DNA from: Telmatactis stephensoni
Lineage: Eukaryota > Cnidaria > Anthozoa > Actiniaria > Isophelliidae
Length of the DNA: 64,000 nt
Reading direction: 5' to 3'
NCBI GenBank assembly: GCA_029948255.1
Contig: JALIZF010001880.1
Coordinates: 992,001-1,056,000 of the forward strand
A program made the translations under genes and the position numbers. Under the pieces are notes generated by a model. That model worked only from the letters and a program-made list of their open reading frames with translations. It made no database searches and was not told where the DNA came from. Positions 34,691-47,400 of the stretch are shown here, piece by piece (positions within the stretch are counted from its first letter, which is position 1; each line of letters opens with the position of its first letter).

Positions 34691-35616
34691 ATATCCATTA
34701 GTCAGCGTTGAAAGGTTTCTGCTCTTTAGCTTATGATTATGTTTAAGTATTTATACAATAACTGGTACACCTCGAGCTCCAGCACGATTATATAGTCAGT
34801 CTACATGTTCTGTGACTCCATTACAGGATAGTTAATTTATGCTAGTAATTCCATTATATATATTTCATGTAGTCCTTTAAGACAAATAATATTGCTTACA
34901 GACTTGGGTGGGAAAGTGTAGTAATTTTGCATGGAGGAATAGCGTGATGCTTCCTTGGGACGCCAGTGACTTTATTGGTCCACAGTTGATAATTAACAAA
35001 CTTTAAGCTAAAAATGCAAAATTTGATGAATATGATCGAGTCCCAAGCAATCAGGTAAGGACATATTCGTGGGTTCAAAAATGAAAGATTTGCAATTAAT
35101 AGTGAAAACACAATTTCGAATATTTTGGTTATTTTTGAAATTCTAAAAGTCATTATTTCATCAAAAGTAATGAAGTATATTGTATATTTTTTCAATGAAT
35201 GAAAGAACAAAACGCATCAATTCACATTTTAATTCCGAAAAAAATTGAACTTTTTGGGTGCTATTTTTAAACTGAGTTCGATTTTTTGTACTCGAATTTT
35301 TAACTGCATGTTTATTTGTGTTTATATGTGCGTTTTGGACAGCATATTCCCGTGGCTTTATAGCAGTGCTATTTGCTATGTACATTACTTTGTGATTATT
35401 TTGCTAACAATAGTTGGATTTCACCACGCGTTGTTCTTCTAGAATTGAAAAATTGAAGAAAATTGCCTTCACTCCAGGGTGTCATGATCAAAATACTACC
35501 ATAGTTAGGACTTCAATGGGTTCGGCCTTTTATTGTCAAAGCGTTGCTTAACTATGTCCTTGACAACATAAAACTATTAAGCAAACATTCTCCCTGAGGT
35601 ATACTACGAGCCTTGT

Positions 35617-35788
35617 GATTGGCCATAAGGTAGTATCAAGTCATGATGTAATTCTACCAAGCGTTTTGATTGGTTGGTTGTTCTATAGCAGGTGGATATT
35701 GAAAGAATCTCGATAATTCGTTATTAACCTTCAGTTTGAAGACTGTGTTGCCGAATTTTTGGCTTTCTCGTCTTCTACAGCAGTAAAA
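35617..35788 (+). promoter_or_regulatory. TRAF-D promoter block with two inverted CCAAT boxes
   Basis: GATTGGC at 35617-35623, ATCAAGTCATGATG in the position of the E-box palindrome of B and C, GATTGGTTGG at 35668-35677, AGCAGGTGGATA, ATCTCGAT and TTTGAAGAC. ATG at 35789. Confidence 0.6.
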
Positions 35789-38700
35789 ATGGTGGATGTC
35801 GAAGCGAACTTCACTCAACAAATACAAGACAGTAAAAGTAATTCCCTCAAGATCGAGAATGAGGTTGGTCACGTATTGTTTGACTTGTTAAACTTTCCGC
35901 CGTGTTAATAACTTCAGTGTGAAAGGGAAAGTTCATTAGAATTTCGACCTTTCAAATATTTTCCGTTTTTTCATAAAATCAAATATTATCCTATTCAGAA
36001 CGCTTTCTGAGTATACTCGAGAAACGTTTTCGCTTCCGTTCTCTCAGAGCCTCCATCGTCGGCTCTGGAATAAAATTCCAACAAGCTATTTCTTTTTCCT
36101 TTTAGTTATTGTATTGGAATTCACTAACTTTGCTTTGTGTATAGCATTTAAGCTCTACAAATGTTAATTCCGAGTTTCCATGTATTCGAAATTCCCAAAA
36201 TTATAAACAATCCCACAAAATTAAACTTGCGATATTGTAGAAGTAAACTTATAAATTGCAGACTCCTGCTAAGTGCGGGGAATTAATTTGTGTAGTATTT
36301 TAGAACTTAGTGTGTAGAAATTGTTCAAATTGACCTGATATCACTTTATTTGTTAGACTGACTCACATTTATTCCTTTTAGATCATTAGAAATAATACGA
36401 AAACTAAAAATATAATTCGTTTTCGATCAGAAATAGATAGTTTTACAGACTGCATGGAAATCGTTAACGTAAACGATTTATCCGCCATGAATAAAATCAA
36501 TTCTGAAACTGTCGCCGGGTGGAATAATTGAAAACGTATGGATTAAAAAACTCGTAAAGTTATCAGTGGATAAAGAACTCGAAATTTGAGTATTTTCAAG
36601 AGAAGCCAGTCAAAATACTCAGTTATGGTAACAGTGCGCTCTGGCTAATAAAGCAAAAGTAGCAAGAAACTACAATTGTTTTACTTTCTTTTTCTCATTT
36701 AAAACTAAACAACACTTTAATTCTCAACAAAATAAACTAAAACGAACGAAGCACTGATAAACACAATTCTCTGAAAAAAATGTCCATAGAAAAAGATTTA
36801 TCGGTTTATTTTTTGCTTGATTTTCCGTTCATTCTGGAGCCGAAAACAATATCTGACCGTACACAGTGTTTCGCGTCGTTTAGTCTAACAATTAATTCCG
36901 CAGAGATTGTAGTAAGCTAAGGACTTGACTGACAGAAATGACAATTCAATGTATTCGTGATCATTAGATGACTGACGAAAATAACAACGAAATGAAACAA
37001 CAACAAGAACAACAACAACAAGAAGAAAATGCAGGGGAATCTTCTCAAAATCAGATTGCAAACGAGGTAAACGACACTGACTTATTCTAGCTTTGTAACG
37101 TTTCACTCGCACTAAACTAAACTAAATCTAAACTATTTCATATTTTCAATGGATTTCAAAGTGACTTCACTAATGAAAGCGTTTATAGTATTCACTAACA
37201 TAACCTTACAACACATAATCACGAAAATACATTAAACGTTCTTCAGCAGTTTTAAAACAAATTAAATCGAAACCATTAAGGAAAAATTCATTTTACCCAG
37301 AATATAAAGTGTTTTTTTACGTTTGTTTCTTTGAAAGGAAGTAGTTACGTATACGACTGGCCGTATCCGCGTATTGAGCCTCTGACGTCACGGTCGTACG
37401 TCATAGTTCAAATGCGGATTTTAGGTGCTGAATTCAACGGATTCAGGATGTTGAAACTAAAACAAAAGGCAATTTTGTTTTTGAAACAACGACATATTAC
37501 GTTCAAAAACTTCTGGTGTGCTTTAGAAAAATGTGTTCAGTGATTACAGCGATCATTATCTCCCATCGCTGGACACACTTTTTCGATCGTAGTGGTTACA
37601 GAGCTCGTACGTAGCGACCATATTATGGAAACCGTGAACGCGTGGGCTGGGGTACAAAGGAAATCTTTCTGCTCTGGTTGCACGAGAGGTGGATTGTTGT
37701 CCGTTATCCAGTACCCAATTAATTGAATAACATAACAGCATCGTTAAATCCTGGATAAATCCAGCAGAAAGCGCTATCGCTCTTCAAGTAACCTGTGCGC
37801 AGTTGTTCGATCAAAGCTGGCAGTGCCAATCCAGGGTTATTGCCAGTGGTTTTCTTTAGATTTAAACCTGGGTTAACACTAACCCAAATTCGAGCTGTCT
37901 GGCCCAGATGAAGTAGTTTTCTTTGGAAAACTCGGTTGCATGATGATTTGGTGAGAAATTATTTAATATGTACCTACTTAAATTGCTCATAACCAATGAT
38001 TTTGGGGAGATAAGTAATTACTTCTAAATGACTGTTTAATCAATCACCAAGTTGTTGAATATTAGGCACTGTAATGTTTGTAGGTAACTAAAGGTTTTAG
38101 AATATTGACGGTAGCTCTTCTATTACGTACGAATGGAGAAGTTGTTACGACCACTTTTTTTCGTATTTCTCCCTCGCCATTAGTCATATTTCTGTTCTTC
38201 CTCCTTTCTAGTTAACCCATTTCTACTTCCAAAATGCACTTTTAATAGAGAAGAAGTATTTAAACGTTTCCATAGTTGTTCTATTTACAAAAGAATTCTA
38301 AGTTTTTTCTCGAAATAAACTATACATGACTGAGTTCTACAGAAATCTCATTTCTCTTCTCTAGGAAACGATGTCGAACAGAAGTAGGAGTAATAGTACC
38401 AAGAGTCAAAGCCCTACACAAAGTGTTAGCTCACAAAATGGAAGCATTCGTTCAAAGGCTAGCACTCGTTCACAAATAACTACATGCTCGGCAGTGCATG
38501 AAAGCCCGACCCCTCCAACTGTCCCTCATCCAAAAGCAGAATTCTTGATTACACGAGATGACAGATATGCTTGTGCAAAATGCGACCGTATTCTTTGTCA
38601 TCCAGTCCAAATTCAAACATGTGGGCATCGTGTGTGTTACCATTGCTACAAGGAACTTCTAAGGTAAGGCTCAATAGAGAAGGCTGGTGGCAAGGTAGGA

Positions 38701-41700
38701 AAGGTGCAAGGGGGAGGGAAAGGAAAAGGAAGTGGGGCCTTTCTCCCTCCCTTTCCCTCCCCCCCCCCCCCCCCCACCTTTCCAATCCCTTCGGAGCTTG
38801 GTCGCTATGCAAGCCAGTAGGATTTGGAAAGGCGATTTAGTGATGTGATTATGTAACGAATGAAGTTTTCATCATCTTTCGATCATCTTCAAACGATTTA
38901 AGAGTCAAGTCAACTATTCATATTACAGAGGGAACATTGATAGTCCAACTCTTTTGGCTTGTGGCTTGTGACGTGTGGCGTGTGACTTCATTAGTGACGT
39001 CATATTCAGGAGTGGGCTCCTGTCATAGTCCATTCTCCTTACTAGAACCTGACGTATACCATCTTCTGCCATTTGTCTTTTTAATACTAATTGTAACATT
39101 ATTTCTATTTCAGCAACATTGAACCAAAATGTCCAAAAGATCAAAAAGAGGTCGACAAGGATATTCCTGTAAGCCTGGAGATAAACTAGTTTGGTTTTAT
39201 TCAAATGTTTGCCGTCTCTACTCGTAATTGTTTTCTCTTAGTAACTATGTCAATCTTTCCTAGAGTGTTGATGTGGTTTTCAAGGAAGAGGTCGAAAACC
39301 AAGATATACAATGCCCATACCTTGAATGGAATTGCAAATGGGAAGGAACAGTTCTGGACTATCTGGTAAGGAGGAATTCAACTCATGCGATGTCAGTCTC
39401 CTGTTCCTCTCATCTCCCTTTCGATGGAATCTTCTTTTCCTCTTCATCTTCTCGCCACTTCTTTGTCTTGACATCAGTATCTTTCTCCTTTTGCTTTTTT
39501 ATTCTTTGCTCCTCCTCTGCAATTCTCTTTCGTATGAAAGTTTTCACTGTTTTCAGCGTCATTTGTGACCAAAGCTACTGTAACTATTTCTTAGGAGGTT
39601 CACCACGATAAATGTGATTTTATTGACATATTTTGCACGTTTGACTGTGGCTTCAAATTCCAACGTCGCTACCTAAACAAACATCTTGATAAAGACTGTC
39701 CAAAGCAGTTCGTAAGTTGCCCTTACTGCAGCGAAAGACACCTTCGAGAAGAGAAAAAGGTAATGTCTTTTACTGAGCATGCGTACCTGTATTTCAGTAA
39801 TGCGTCCCACACGTGATGTCTATCCTAATAAGTCAACCAATCTTATATCGTTAAATGTTTAAAAGATGAAGGGAAAGAATCAATTAATTCATACTTGAAG
39901 AGAGTTGCAAACAAACCCCAAATTATAAGTGACAATGAAACTCCATAATCTTGTATATTTTGATATTCGCTTTCATGTTATTGGTTATAGGGTTTATTTC
40001 TTAATGCATTAAATATTCAAACTAGTACCCAATCCCCTATTCGATAAATCTCCAATGTCGTTAGCGCCTGCGCACTAATTTGGGGAATACTGTACACTCA
40101 CACACACTACCACTACATTGACTGTTTTAAGCATACAACTCTCAACTCACATGTTGAATTTTTACGGAGGGAGGAAAAACCGGAGAGACCCGGAGAAAAC
40201 CCTCGTGGCAAGGGAGAGAACAAACAGCAAAGTCAAGTCACGTGGACAGTCACGTGATGTGAACCCCGGACCACAGAAGTGATAGACCGGGGCTCTCGAG
40301 CACCCTTGCTTCCAAAAAACTTGTTTAGTTTAGTAATTTTGATATCTATTTTTCAGATGCATCTTGAAGAATGTCCTAAACTACCACTTCCATGTCCTAA
40401 CAAATGTGATAAAAAACTAATGATTGAAAGAGCTGAGGTATTATTTCAATTTTTACTAATAAAAACTAGAAAATGTAGATAAATAGACCGCTTTCAATTG
40501 AGTTTATGCACAGAGCATGCGCAATTCAAAATGAGGCTCAGGTCTAACAATGGAGAAATCGTATAATGAGCACTTAAGCCTAAGCCCCCAAGCCTCGACT
40601 TGACTCCATTATTTGTTATCATTCATCCAATATATCGAAAGTGGACTATTTACTTGGATATGAGTTTGACTCTATTGTTCTTTAAAATAACCGAAGGCCG
40701 AAGGACGCTGCCCCTGCGAACTCTAAACATGCGCAAAGCACGCGCGCGCACCTTTCGAATCTGTTGTCAGTGTAAATGAATACTGAATGTGCTCGAAAAC
40801 AATGTGTATTCCGTTTAGAAGCAATAGGAAACTTTCCCGCTGTGCTGTTTGAATATTTATAACACAGAACATGAGAGAAGTGTTACGAGAAGGCGTGTGC
40901 TCTAAATCTGCACACAGCACGCGCGCGCGTTTTCTATTTTCTCAACAACATATGTCAAAAATTGACCAAGCAAAGAGACAGAGAATAAAGCAATTCTAGA
41001 ATGATCCTTGAAAGTGAGTTCTTCAATTCGTTTTCTAATGCATGCAGGTGATGAAACAGATATGGACCGAGTGAATAGGTATTTAACTTACGTTTAATTA
41101 ATTCTTGTTTTGTTGACTTTAGCTGGAGGCTCACATGGACAATGAATGTCCTCGTACCAAGATTTTGTGCCAGTTTGAGAACATTGGCTGCGCTCACAGA
41201 GTAAGTGAACCATGATGATCCAAGATTTTTTGCTCATTTAGTATTGTAAGACCTGTATGAGTTATGTATTCTGCAGTATTCAGTCGACACACATCCTTCC
41301 TTTCTTAGTTCCTTCCTTTTCTCCTTCCTTCTTTCCTTCCATCCTTTCTCCCTTCCTACTTACCTCCCGTCCTCCCTTCTTTCCTTCCTTTCTTCCTTCT
41401 TCTGTTATTCTCTCCTTATTTTCTTAGTCAGTTCTTTTTTAATAGCTTTATGCTGCGCTCAGTGAAGGTTATTTGTTTTATAGCTAAGTTAAAATTGCCT
41501 CTGTAGGGTTAAAAGCGTTGCACTCGTATCACTAATTGTATTTGTTAACTTACAGTCAAGTCGTGAAAAAATGTCCAAGCACTACTCCAAGCAGACAGCC
41601 AACCATCTGAAAATGTTGTACGATCTAATACTAAAACAAGAACAGACGTTGGAAAACCATCAAGAGAGCCTTTTATCTTATGAAAGTACTCTAGCAGAAC

Positions 41701-42850
41701 AAGATAAACGCATTGCAGACTTGGAGAAGATTGCCCATAGTCAACTGATATGGCGAATCGAGGACTATACCAGGTAATCTCATCGTTGTATGAAAACTGC
41801 AGCAAGAAGCCATTGCAGCAATGATATTTAGAGCAGATTTCGTACCCACCCACCCCCACCCCTACAAGCGCCAGCTACGGAGACTAGCAATGCTCGCACT
41901 CTGTGACGTACTAAACAATGAATACTATACAAGTAAGTTAAAACACTCAGCAAAACGGCAATTATATATGAATTCTTACTTTTTTAAACAGGAAAATGAA
42001 AGAAAGCAAGTCAGGAAACTTGGACTCGCTTTTCAGTCCTACGTTCACAACCAGTAGACATGGCTACCGTCTTTGTGCTTCCGTGTGTCTGAATGGTGAC
42101 GGGAAAGGCAAAGGAACTCACATGTCGGTCTTTATCAGTGTTCTTAAAGGTAGAGTCATTCGCTAGCAAATTGTTGAATAGGAAGCACAGATAGTTCCTG
42201 TATTACAGGAAGCCCAAATAAATATTCTGATCCCAAGAGATAGGGTCCTACATTGCTACCCCTCCCCCTTTCGTTCTATAATAAATAATAGAAGGATGGC
42301 ATGCATGAGTGGAATCGAAGAATGACTCTAAAGCCTGATTTACTTGACAACCTTTCTATATATGGCAGGTCATCCTAATTCTTAGCGCGTGGGGCCATCA
42401 TCTTTGGCACGGCACCTGAAATTATCATCGTTTGAACAGAAAATTTATTGGCCTTGTAGCTAGGGGTGCTATACCCAAAATAATCGGACCGCACACCTCT
42501 CGATGGATACTTGTCCAAATGGTGTTCGACTTAGAGGGAGTTCACTGTAGTTCTATTTTTCAGGTCAATTTGATTCCTTGCTCAAATGGCCGTTTGAATA
42601 CCGCGTGACGTTCTATTTATTGGACCAAAACGAAGACATTAGTCAGCGACAGCACATCAAATTCAGCATCAAACCCAATCCCTGTCAAGAGAACGAGCCG
42701 TTCTTGGGTAGACCTAAGATGGAGAAGAACGCCAGCTTTGGAGGCGCGAAGTTTGCGAAACACGAAGACATAGAGTCAGGCAGCTACGTGAAAGATGATG
42801 TCATTTTCCTGAAGATAGCAGTTGACTGTGATGGGCTGAGTGAGCCTTGA
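35789..42850 (+). CDS. TRAF-like adaptor / RING E3 ligase, paralogue D
   Basis: Eleven exons: 35789-35863, 36968-37066, 38365-38663, 39114-39168, 39264-39365, 39595-39759, 40357-40437, 41123-41200, 41556-41773, 41992-42149, 42564-42850; about 538 aa, uninterrupted. The first exon (MVDVEANF.QQIQDSK) is nearly identical to that of A, so A and D share recent ancestry there. The linker has a poly-Gln/Glu stretch and a long Ser-rich region (SNRSRSNSTKSQSP). RING: CAKC, CGHRVCYHC, CPKD (C3HC3D). Zinc fingers: CTFDCG, CPYCSE, CPNKCDKK, CQFENIGCAHR. Coiled-coil exon starts SSREKMSKHYSKQ. MATH starts LIWRIEDYTR and ends with DCDGLSEP. AATAAA at 43185-43190 is the probable poly(A) signal. Confidence 0.93.
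40040..40275 (-). repeat. Dispersed repeat (CGGAGAGACCCGGAGAAAACCC type), TRAF-D intron 6
   Basis: Read on the minus strand it contains TTTTCCTCCCTCCG, ATGTGAGTTGAGAGTTGT, TGTAGTGGTAGTGTGTGTGA and TTAGTGCGCAGGCGCT. The same order of motifs is found on the plus strand in TRAF-B introns 1 and 2. Confidence 0.65.
41283..41412. repeat. (CCTT)n-like pyrimidine repeat, TRAF-D intron 8
   Basis: Degenerate TTCC/TCCC repeats, non-coding. Confidence 0.8.
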
Positions 42851-44228
42851 ATATAGAAAAGTCTTTTTCAGCACATCAATGATGCATGGAGCACCGAGCA
42901 GGAGACTTTCGGCTAAGTTTCCTATGCTAGGCTGAGCATGAAATCCCAAAAGCGCACGATTAGATAGTCTGAACAAGAGCATGATGTTGACCGTTTTTGA
43001 TTTGAAGGCTTTAATTCATATGCATTGCTCAAAACGAAGAACCCGTAATGATCCTAATTTGAGGATGAGAGGAAGAGATCTTCAAAAAGATGGAGGCTAT
43101 TTTCCAAGATTGAAATGCATTATGAACTATGTGTAATTTGTTTGTGTGTTTGTTTTTACAAAGCTTTTACCATGTCATGGCTTAAATAAAAGAGCTTGTT
43201 AGAGTGTTCCACTACAGAGCAAGGCTCAATTAAGTGGTCAACCTGTAGCAACATTGACTGTTTCCTGTCAGGTCGATCCTCAGCAGACCTTTTCCAAAAC
43301 TTTCCAGTATATCTATAGTGTAAAATAGTGTAAATCTCACATCCAGAAGATGCATTTCAGTCTTGGAATACAATATGCAACAAGTTTGCAACATACAGTT
43401 ATATATCTCAACCATTAGCATGCAGCACAGCTATCATGCATGACTAATTAATTGCACATCAGACTTTGGTTGATCTGATGGTTATTACCGTCAGCACACA
43501 TCGACCAAAAAACTGTCGATTGACATTGTTTGCCAGCTATCTTTGGAGATCCCAATAAACAATTGTCATTTCTATTAGACTGAAAAATGGCTGTAAATCA
43601 ATGCAATAAACGAGTAGTCCCACGGATTGTATGAAGAGGCGCAAATAAAGATTGGTTTCCACATCCACGAGTTGCAATGCGCAAGTGAAATATTATTATT
43701 TAATTATTGGCGCTTCTTCTTCTTCTTCTTCTTCTTCTTCTTCTTCTTCTTCTTCTTCTTCTTCTTCTTCTTTTAAAGAGATTGTCTTGTAAAAGGTCAA
43801 ATTGAATGGGTGTTTTGAAAAAAAGTAAAACTTAATCCTGTCGAGCCAATATATTCTCTTACCACTGCAGGGCAATTTTTGGGCTAGCTTTTCTTACTGA
43901 AAATTGATCTAGAAGAAAGTGTGCTTGGGCTAATTAGTCATAAAAAAGTAAATATCACCGAAAATCACAGGGAAAAGCAACAAAGGCCAGGCGGTGGGCG
44001 ATTTATAAGAGCTATAAAGTAGAATGCTTGCATTGCGCGCTAGTAGGGAGTAATACCTCCATGAAAATTTGGAAAACCTTCAATCCTTGACCTCGACCCA
44101 GATCTCAAAAAGAATTATTCGATGCGTCCTAAGGACAAAATAGCCAGCAAACGCTAATAATTAACAATATGGTATGTCTTTTCAAGTTAATTTTTGGTCA
44201 CCCTGTGGTAGTCAAGAACGCGGGAGAT
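42851..44228. other. Intergenic between TRAF-D and STK36
   Basis: TRAF-D 3' untranslated region up to about 43200, then a (TTC)n microsatellite at 43713-43772. No gene recognised. Confidence 0.6.
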
Positions 44229-44257
44229 GGTCACGTGACAGCAACAAAGATGGCGGC
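44229..44257 (+). promoter_or_regulatory. STK36 promoter motifs: E-box palindrome and YY1-type site
   Basis: GGTCACGTGAC at 44229-44239 is a palindromic E-box core. AAGATGGCGGC at 44247-44257 is the classical YY1 consensus, common near start sites of TATA-less genes. The ATG is about 205 bp downstream. Role inferred. Confidence 0.5.
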
Positions 44258-44462
44258 TGAGTTGAACAGAACAAACGTTTTCAGCGAATCATTCTAACAA
44301 TTTCTTTGCCATTTCACAAATGAAAGCTCACGTATTGCTTGCTTTTAATGAACTAAAATCCTAGAATTGCTGTATCAAGAATGTTTTTTGGGAAACGCTT
44401 TCTGGTTGCAAATGTTTTTCAAAATGGAGTCTGCTTGACAGTTTGACGTTGTTCAACAAATC

Positions 44463-47400
44463 ATGGAGAATTACCATGTACTTCACCTTATTGGTGAAGG
44501 ATCGTTTGGAAAGGTGTACAAAGGAAGACGAAAATACTCAGGCCAGGTTAGCATTGTGAAATTGTATTTGAAACTGAAATGGAGAGGATTGATACCCTAT
44601 AAAGCTTAATAACTCTTACATATGGACAGTTGTAAGAGCAGGACAGTTTAAAACTGACATATATAAGCTAACATCAACGTATATATAACACCCTCTGCAC
44701 TGTTCCTATTGGTATTACCTGTTTGTTAGGTACAAAGTGTGTAATTTGACATCCATCTCCCTGGGAGTTGTTTTGGAGTGTGACATTGTGATATTTAACA
44801 CCGTTTGAGATGCAAGACAATTTTATAAGTTATAACTGAAATAAACTGTATACCCTTAGGTTGTAGCTATGAAATTCATCCCAAAGACTGGTAGATCAGA
44901 GAAAGAACTAAAAAGTTTGCAAAGAGAGATAGACATTATGAGATCCCTGGAGCATGAAAATATCATAAAACTGTTGGATTCCTTTGAAACACCTCAAGAG
45001 GTAAGTGAGGTAGCATCAAGGGCAGGCCCCAGTGATGTGATTAGGATAATTAAAGACGTCTGTGTGTGTGCTAATGAATTATCTTTAAAATAACTGCCTG
45101 ACAATGAGACAGAAAATTTTGGGCAATGTCAAGAAGAGGACATGAAAGTAAGTAAACTGGCATCCTGGACTTGCTGTTGCAAATTGTCATGATAGTCACA
45201 CAATGAATCAGTGTGATATTTTTGTCTGCAGTGCCTATTGTTGTTGTGCTATGATGTTTTAAATGTGTTCATATTGTTTTTAATAGTCATACTATAACTA
45301 CAACTCCTTTATACAGACCTATATCTATTTTTGTTATTATTGTCCTTTAGGTATGTGTTGTGACAGACTATGCCGAAGGTGAATTATTTCAAGTTTTGGA
45401 AGATGATGGTAGTTTGCCAGAAGAACAGGTATGGAGAATTCAATGTTATCCAAGGCTTGTATTTTAGCAGTGCTTGGGTACCTGAGGTGACTGGCATTTG
45501 CAGTCTGGTGACTTTGTCATTTTGTACAAGAGATCAAGTCAAACACTCCAACTTCTTAATGTCAGCTCTTTGATCCAAAAACAATAAATTATTTGTGTGG
45601 GCCATCTCTTTTTAATGAAAATTAGAAGAGAATGAAACTGCCTATGCGAGAGAAACCTTAAAATAAGAAGTGGGACTTTGGTATTTACAAATAGTTATAT
45701 AATAACTAATGATAGCTTGATGATTTAGGTTCAAAAGATTGCCTGTCAACTGGTTAAAGCTTTATACTACTTGCATTCACATAGAATACTACACAGAGAC
45801 ATGAAACCACAGAATATCTTGTTAGGAAAACATGGTATTGTAAAGCTCTGTGACTTTGGGTAAGACTAGCAATTTATTGCTTGTTCACAGAGATAGTTAA
45901 GCCATGATTGTAAGCATGTTTACTATGATTTATTTGTACAGGTTTGCTCGTGCTATGAGTATAAATACTTTGGTCTTGACATCAATCAAGGTATATTTAA
46001 CAATTATTCTCTGAACTGGACGTGAATAGGGATAGAATGTTTTCCGAGACAATATTCCTAAAACCACTGTTCACCAATACGAAAAGAATAATTGTTTTAG
46101 TTTTTACCAAACTTTACAACCCAACTCTAGGATTCTAAAAACAATTTGTTGAGTAAAAATACTCTCAAAATATTTGTGAGAGTAGCTGTATCCCGAGCTT
46201 GGGAAGTAGATATGGTCTCAACATTCCAAGATAGCTAGCCAATAGAAATGCTTGATCTTGTGAGGTTGTGAAGTTGGTATATACTAAGGAGTATTATTGA
46301 TAAAGACTGACCAGTACATGTACAATGCACATGTATATTGCCACCAAACAAAATATAATTATGTTGCAATTTGAAATTATCTTTGGTTTGAAAATTTTCA
46401 AACTAGTTGAGGTCTTGGTTAAGGTTAGGGACCGTTCATTTTTTACCAGGAGGGGAGGGCTGGTGGTTTTTTGGAATTTTTCCCCAAAAAGTGTCCAGCC
46501 CCCCTCTTTGTCATACAATTTTTTAAATGGCCCCCCTCTTAGTTCATGTTTCATTTACATGACCCCTCCCCCCCACACTACCACCACCACCACCACTGAA
46601 AATTATGCAATGTTATCAAGAGATCGGAATATGTATTTTTGCCTTTTCATTATCGCAGACGTACTATGGATAGGATAATATTGAATTATTAGTCATCATT
46701 GCTGTTATCCTCATATGTGTATCAAAGGAAAATATAAGCCGATTATTGTTGAACAATATTAGAGAGTAATATTACATAATTATATATGTGAGCGCGGAGC
46801 GCGAGCCGCTCACCTGAAATTTCAGGTAAAGATGTTTCCAGAGGCTATTTTCTAAAAGAATTTTAAATGTTCTTATGGTACAATGTGCGAAATACTGCAT
46901 TTATTTACAAATGCGAGCGCGAAGCGCGAGACGCTCGGCAGAAATTTGAAGTATATATGTTCACAGCTAGGTGAGAGGCTATCAGTTCCAAAAAGGATTT
47001 TAAATCATCTTATGAAATGTGCAAGTCACTTATTTCAAATGCGAGCATGAGTTGCTCGGCAGAAATTTGAGGTATATATGTTAACAGAGACTATTAATTC
47101 CCACCAAAGGATTTTCTCAACGTGCAAATTAAAGACATCTACTATTAATAACTGAATTTAAGTACATAAGTTTACAAAGACTTCTTCCTTAGTAAAAGGA
47201 TTTGAAACACGTACCATTATGGTGGAATGTGCAAGTCACTAACTACAAATGCGAGCGCGAAGCGCGAGCTGCTTTGCAGAAATTTGAGGCAAATCTATTG
47301 TTTGTAAAGACTGTTTCCTAAAGAGATTTGAAATGATCTTGATGCAATTCAGTGTAACTCACTCTACACTAGCTTGTAGTGTTTGGCATTGTAGCATGGC

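Larger units (their letters stand above)
31366..35600. other. Intergenic between TRAF-C and TRAF-D (4.2 kb)
   Basis: No gene recognised on either strand. Contains a second AAGATGGC hairpin repeat (31512-31628), a 15-bp minisatellite, a TTACCATTT MITE, a poly-T run, a palindromic element and a degenerate tandem repeat, listed separately. Open frames such as 32917-33339 have no recognisable family and no exon-like context. Confidence 0.6.
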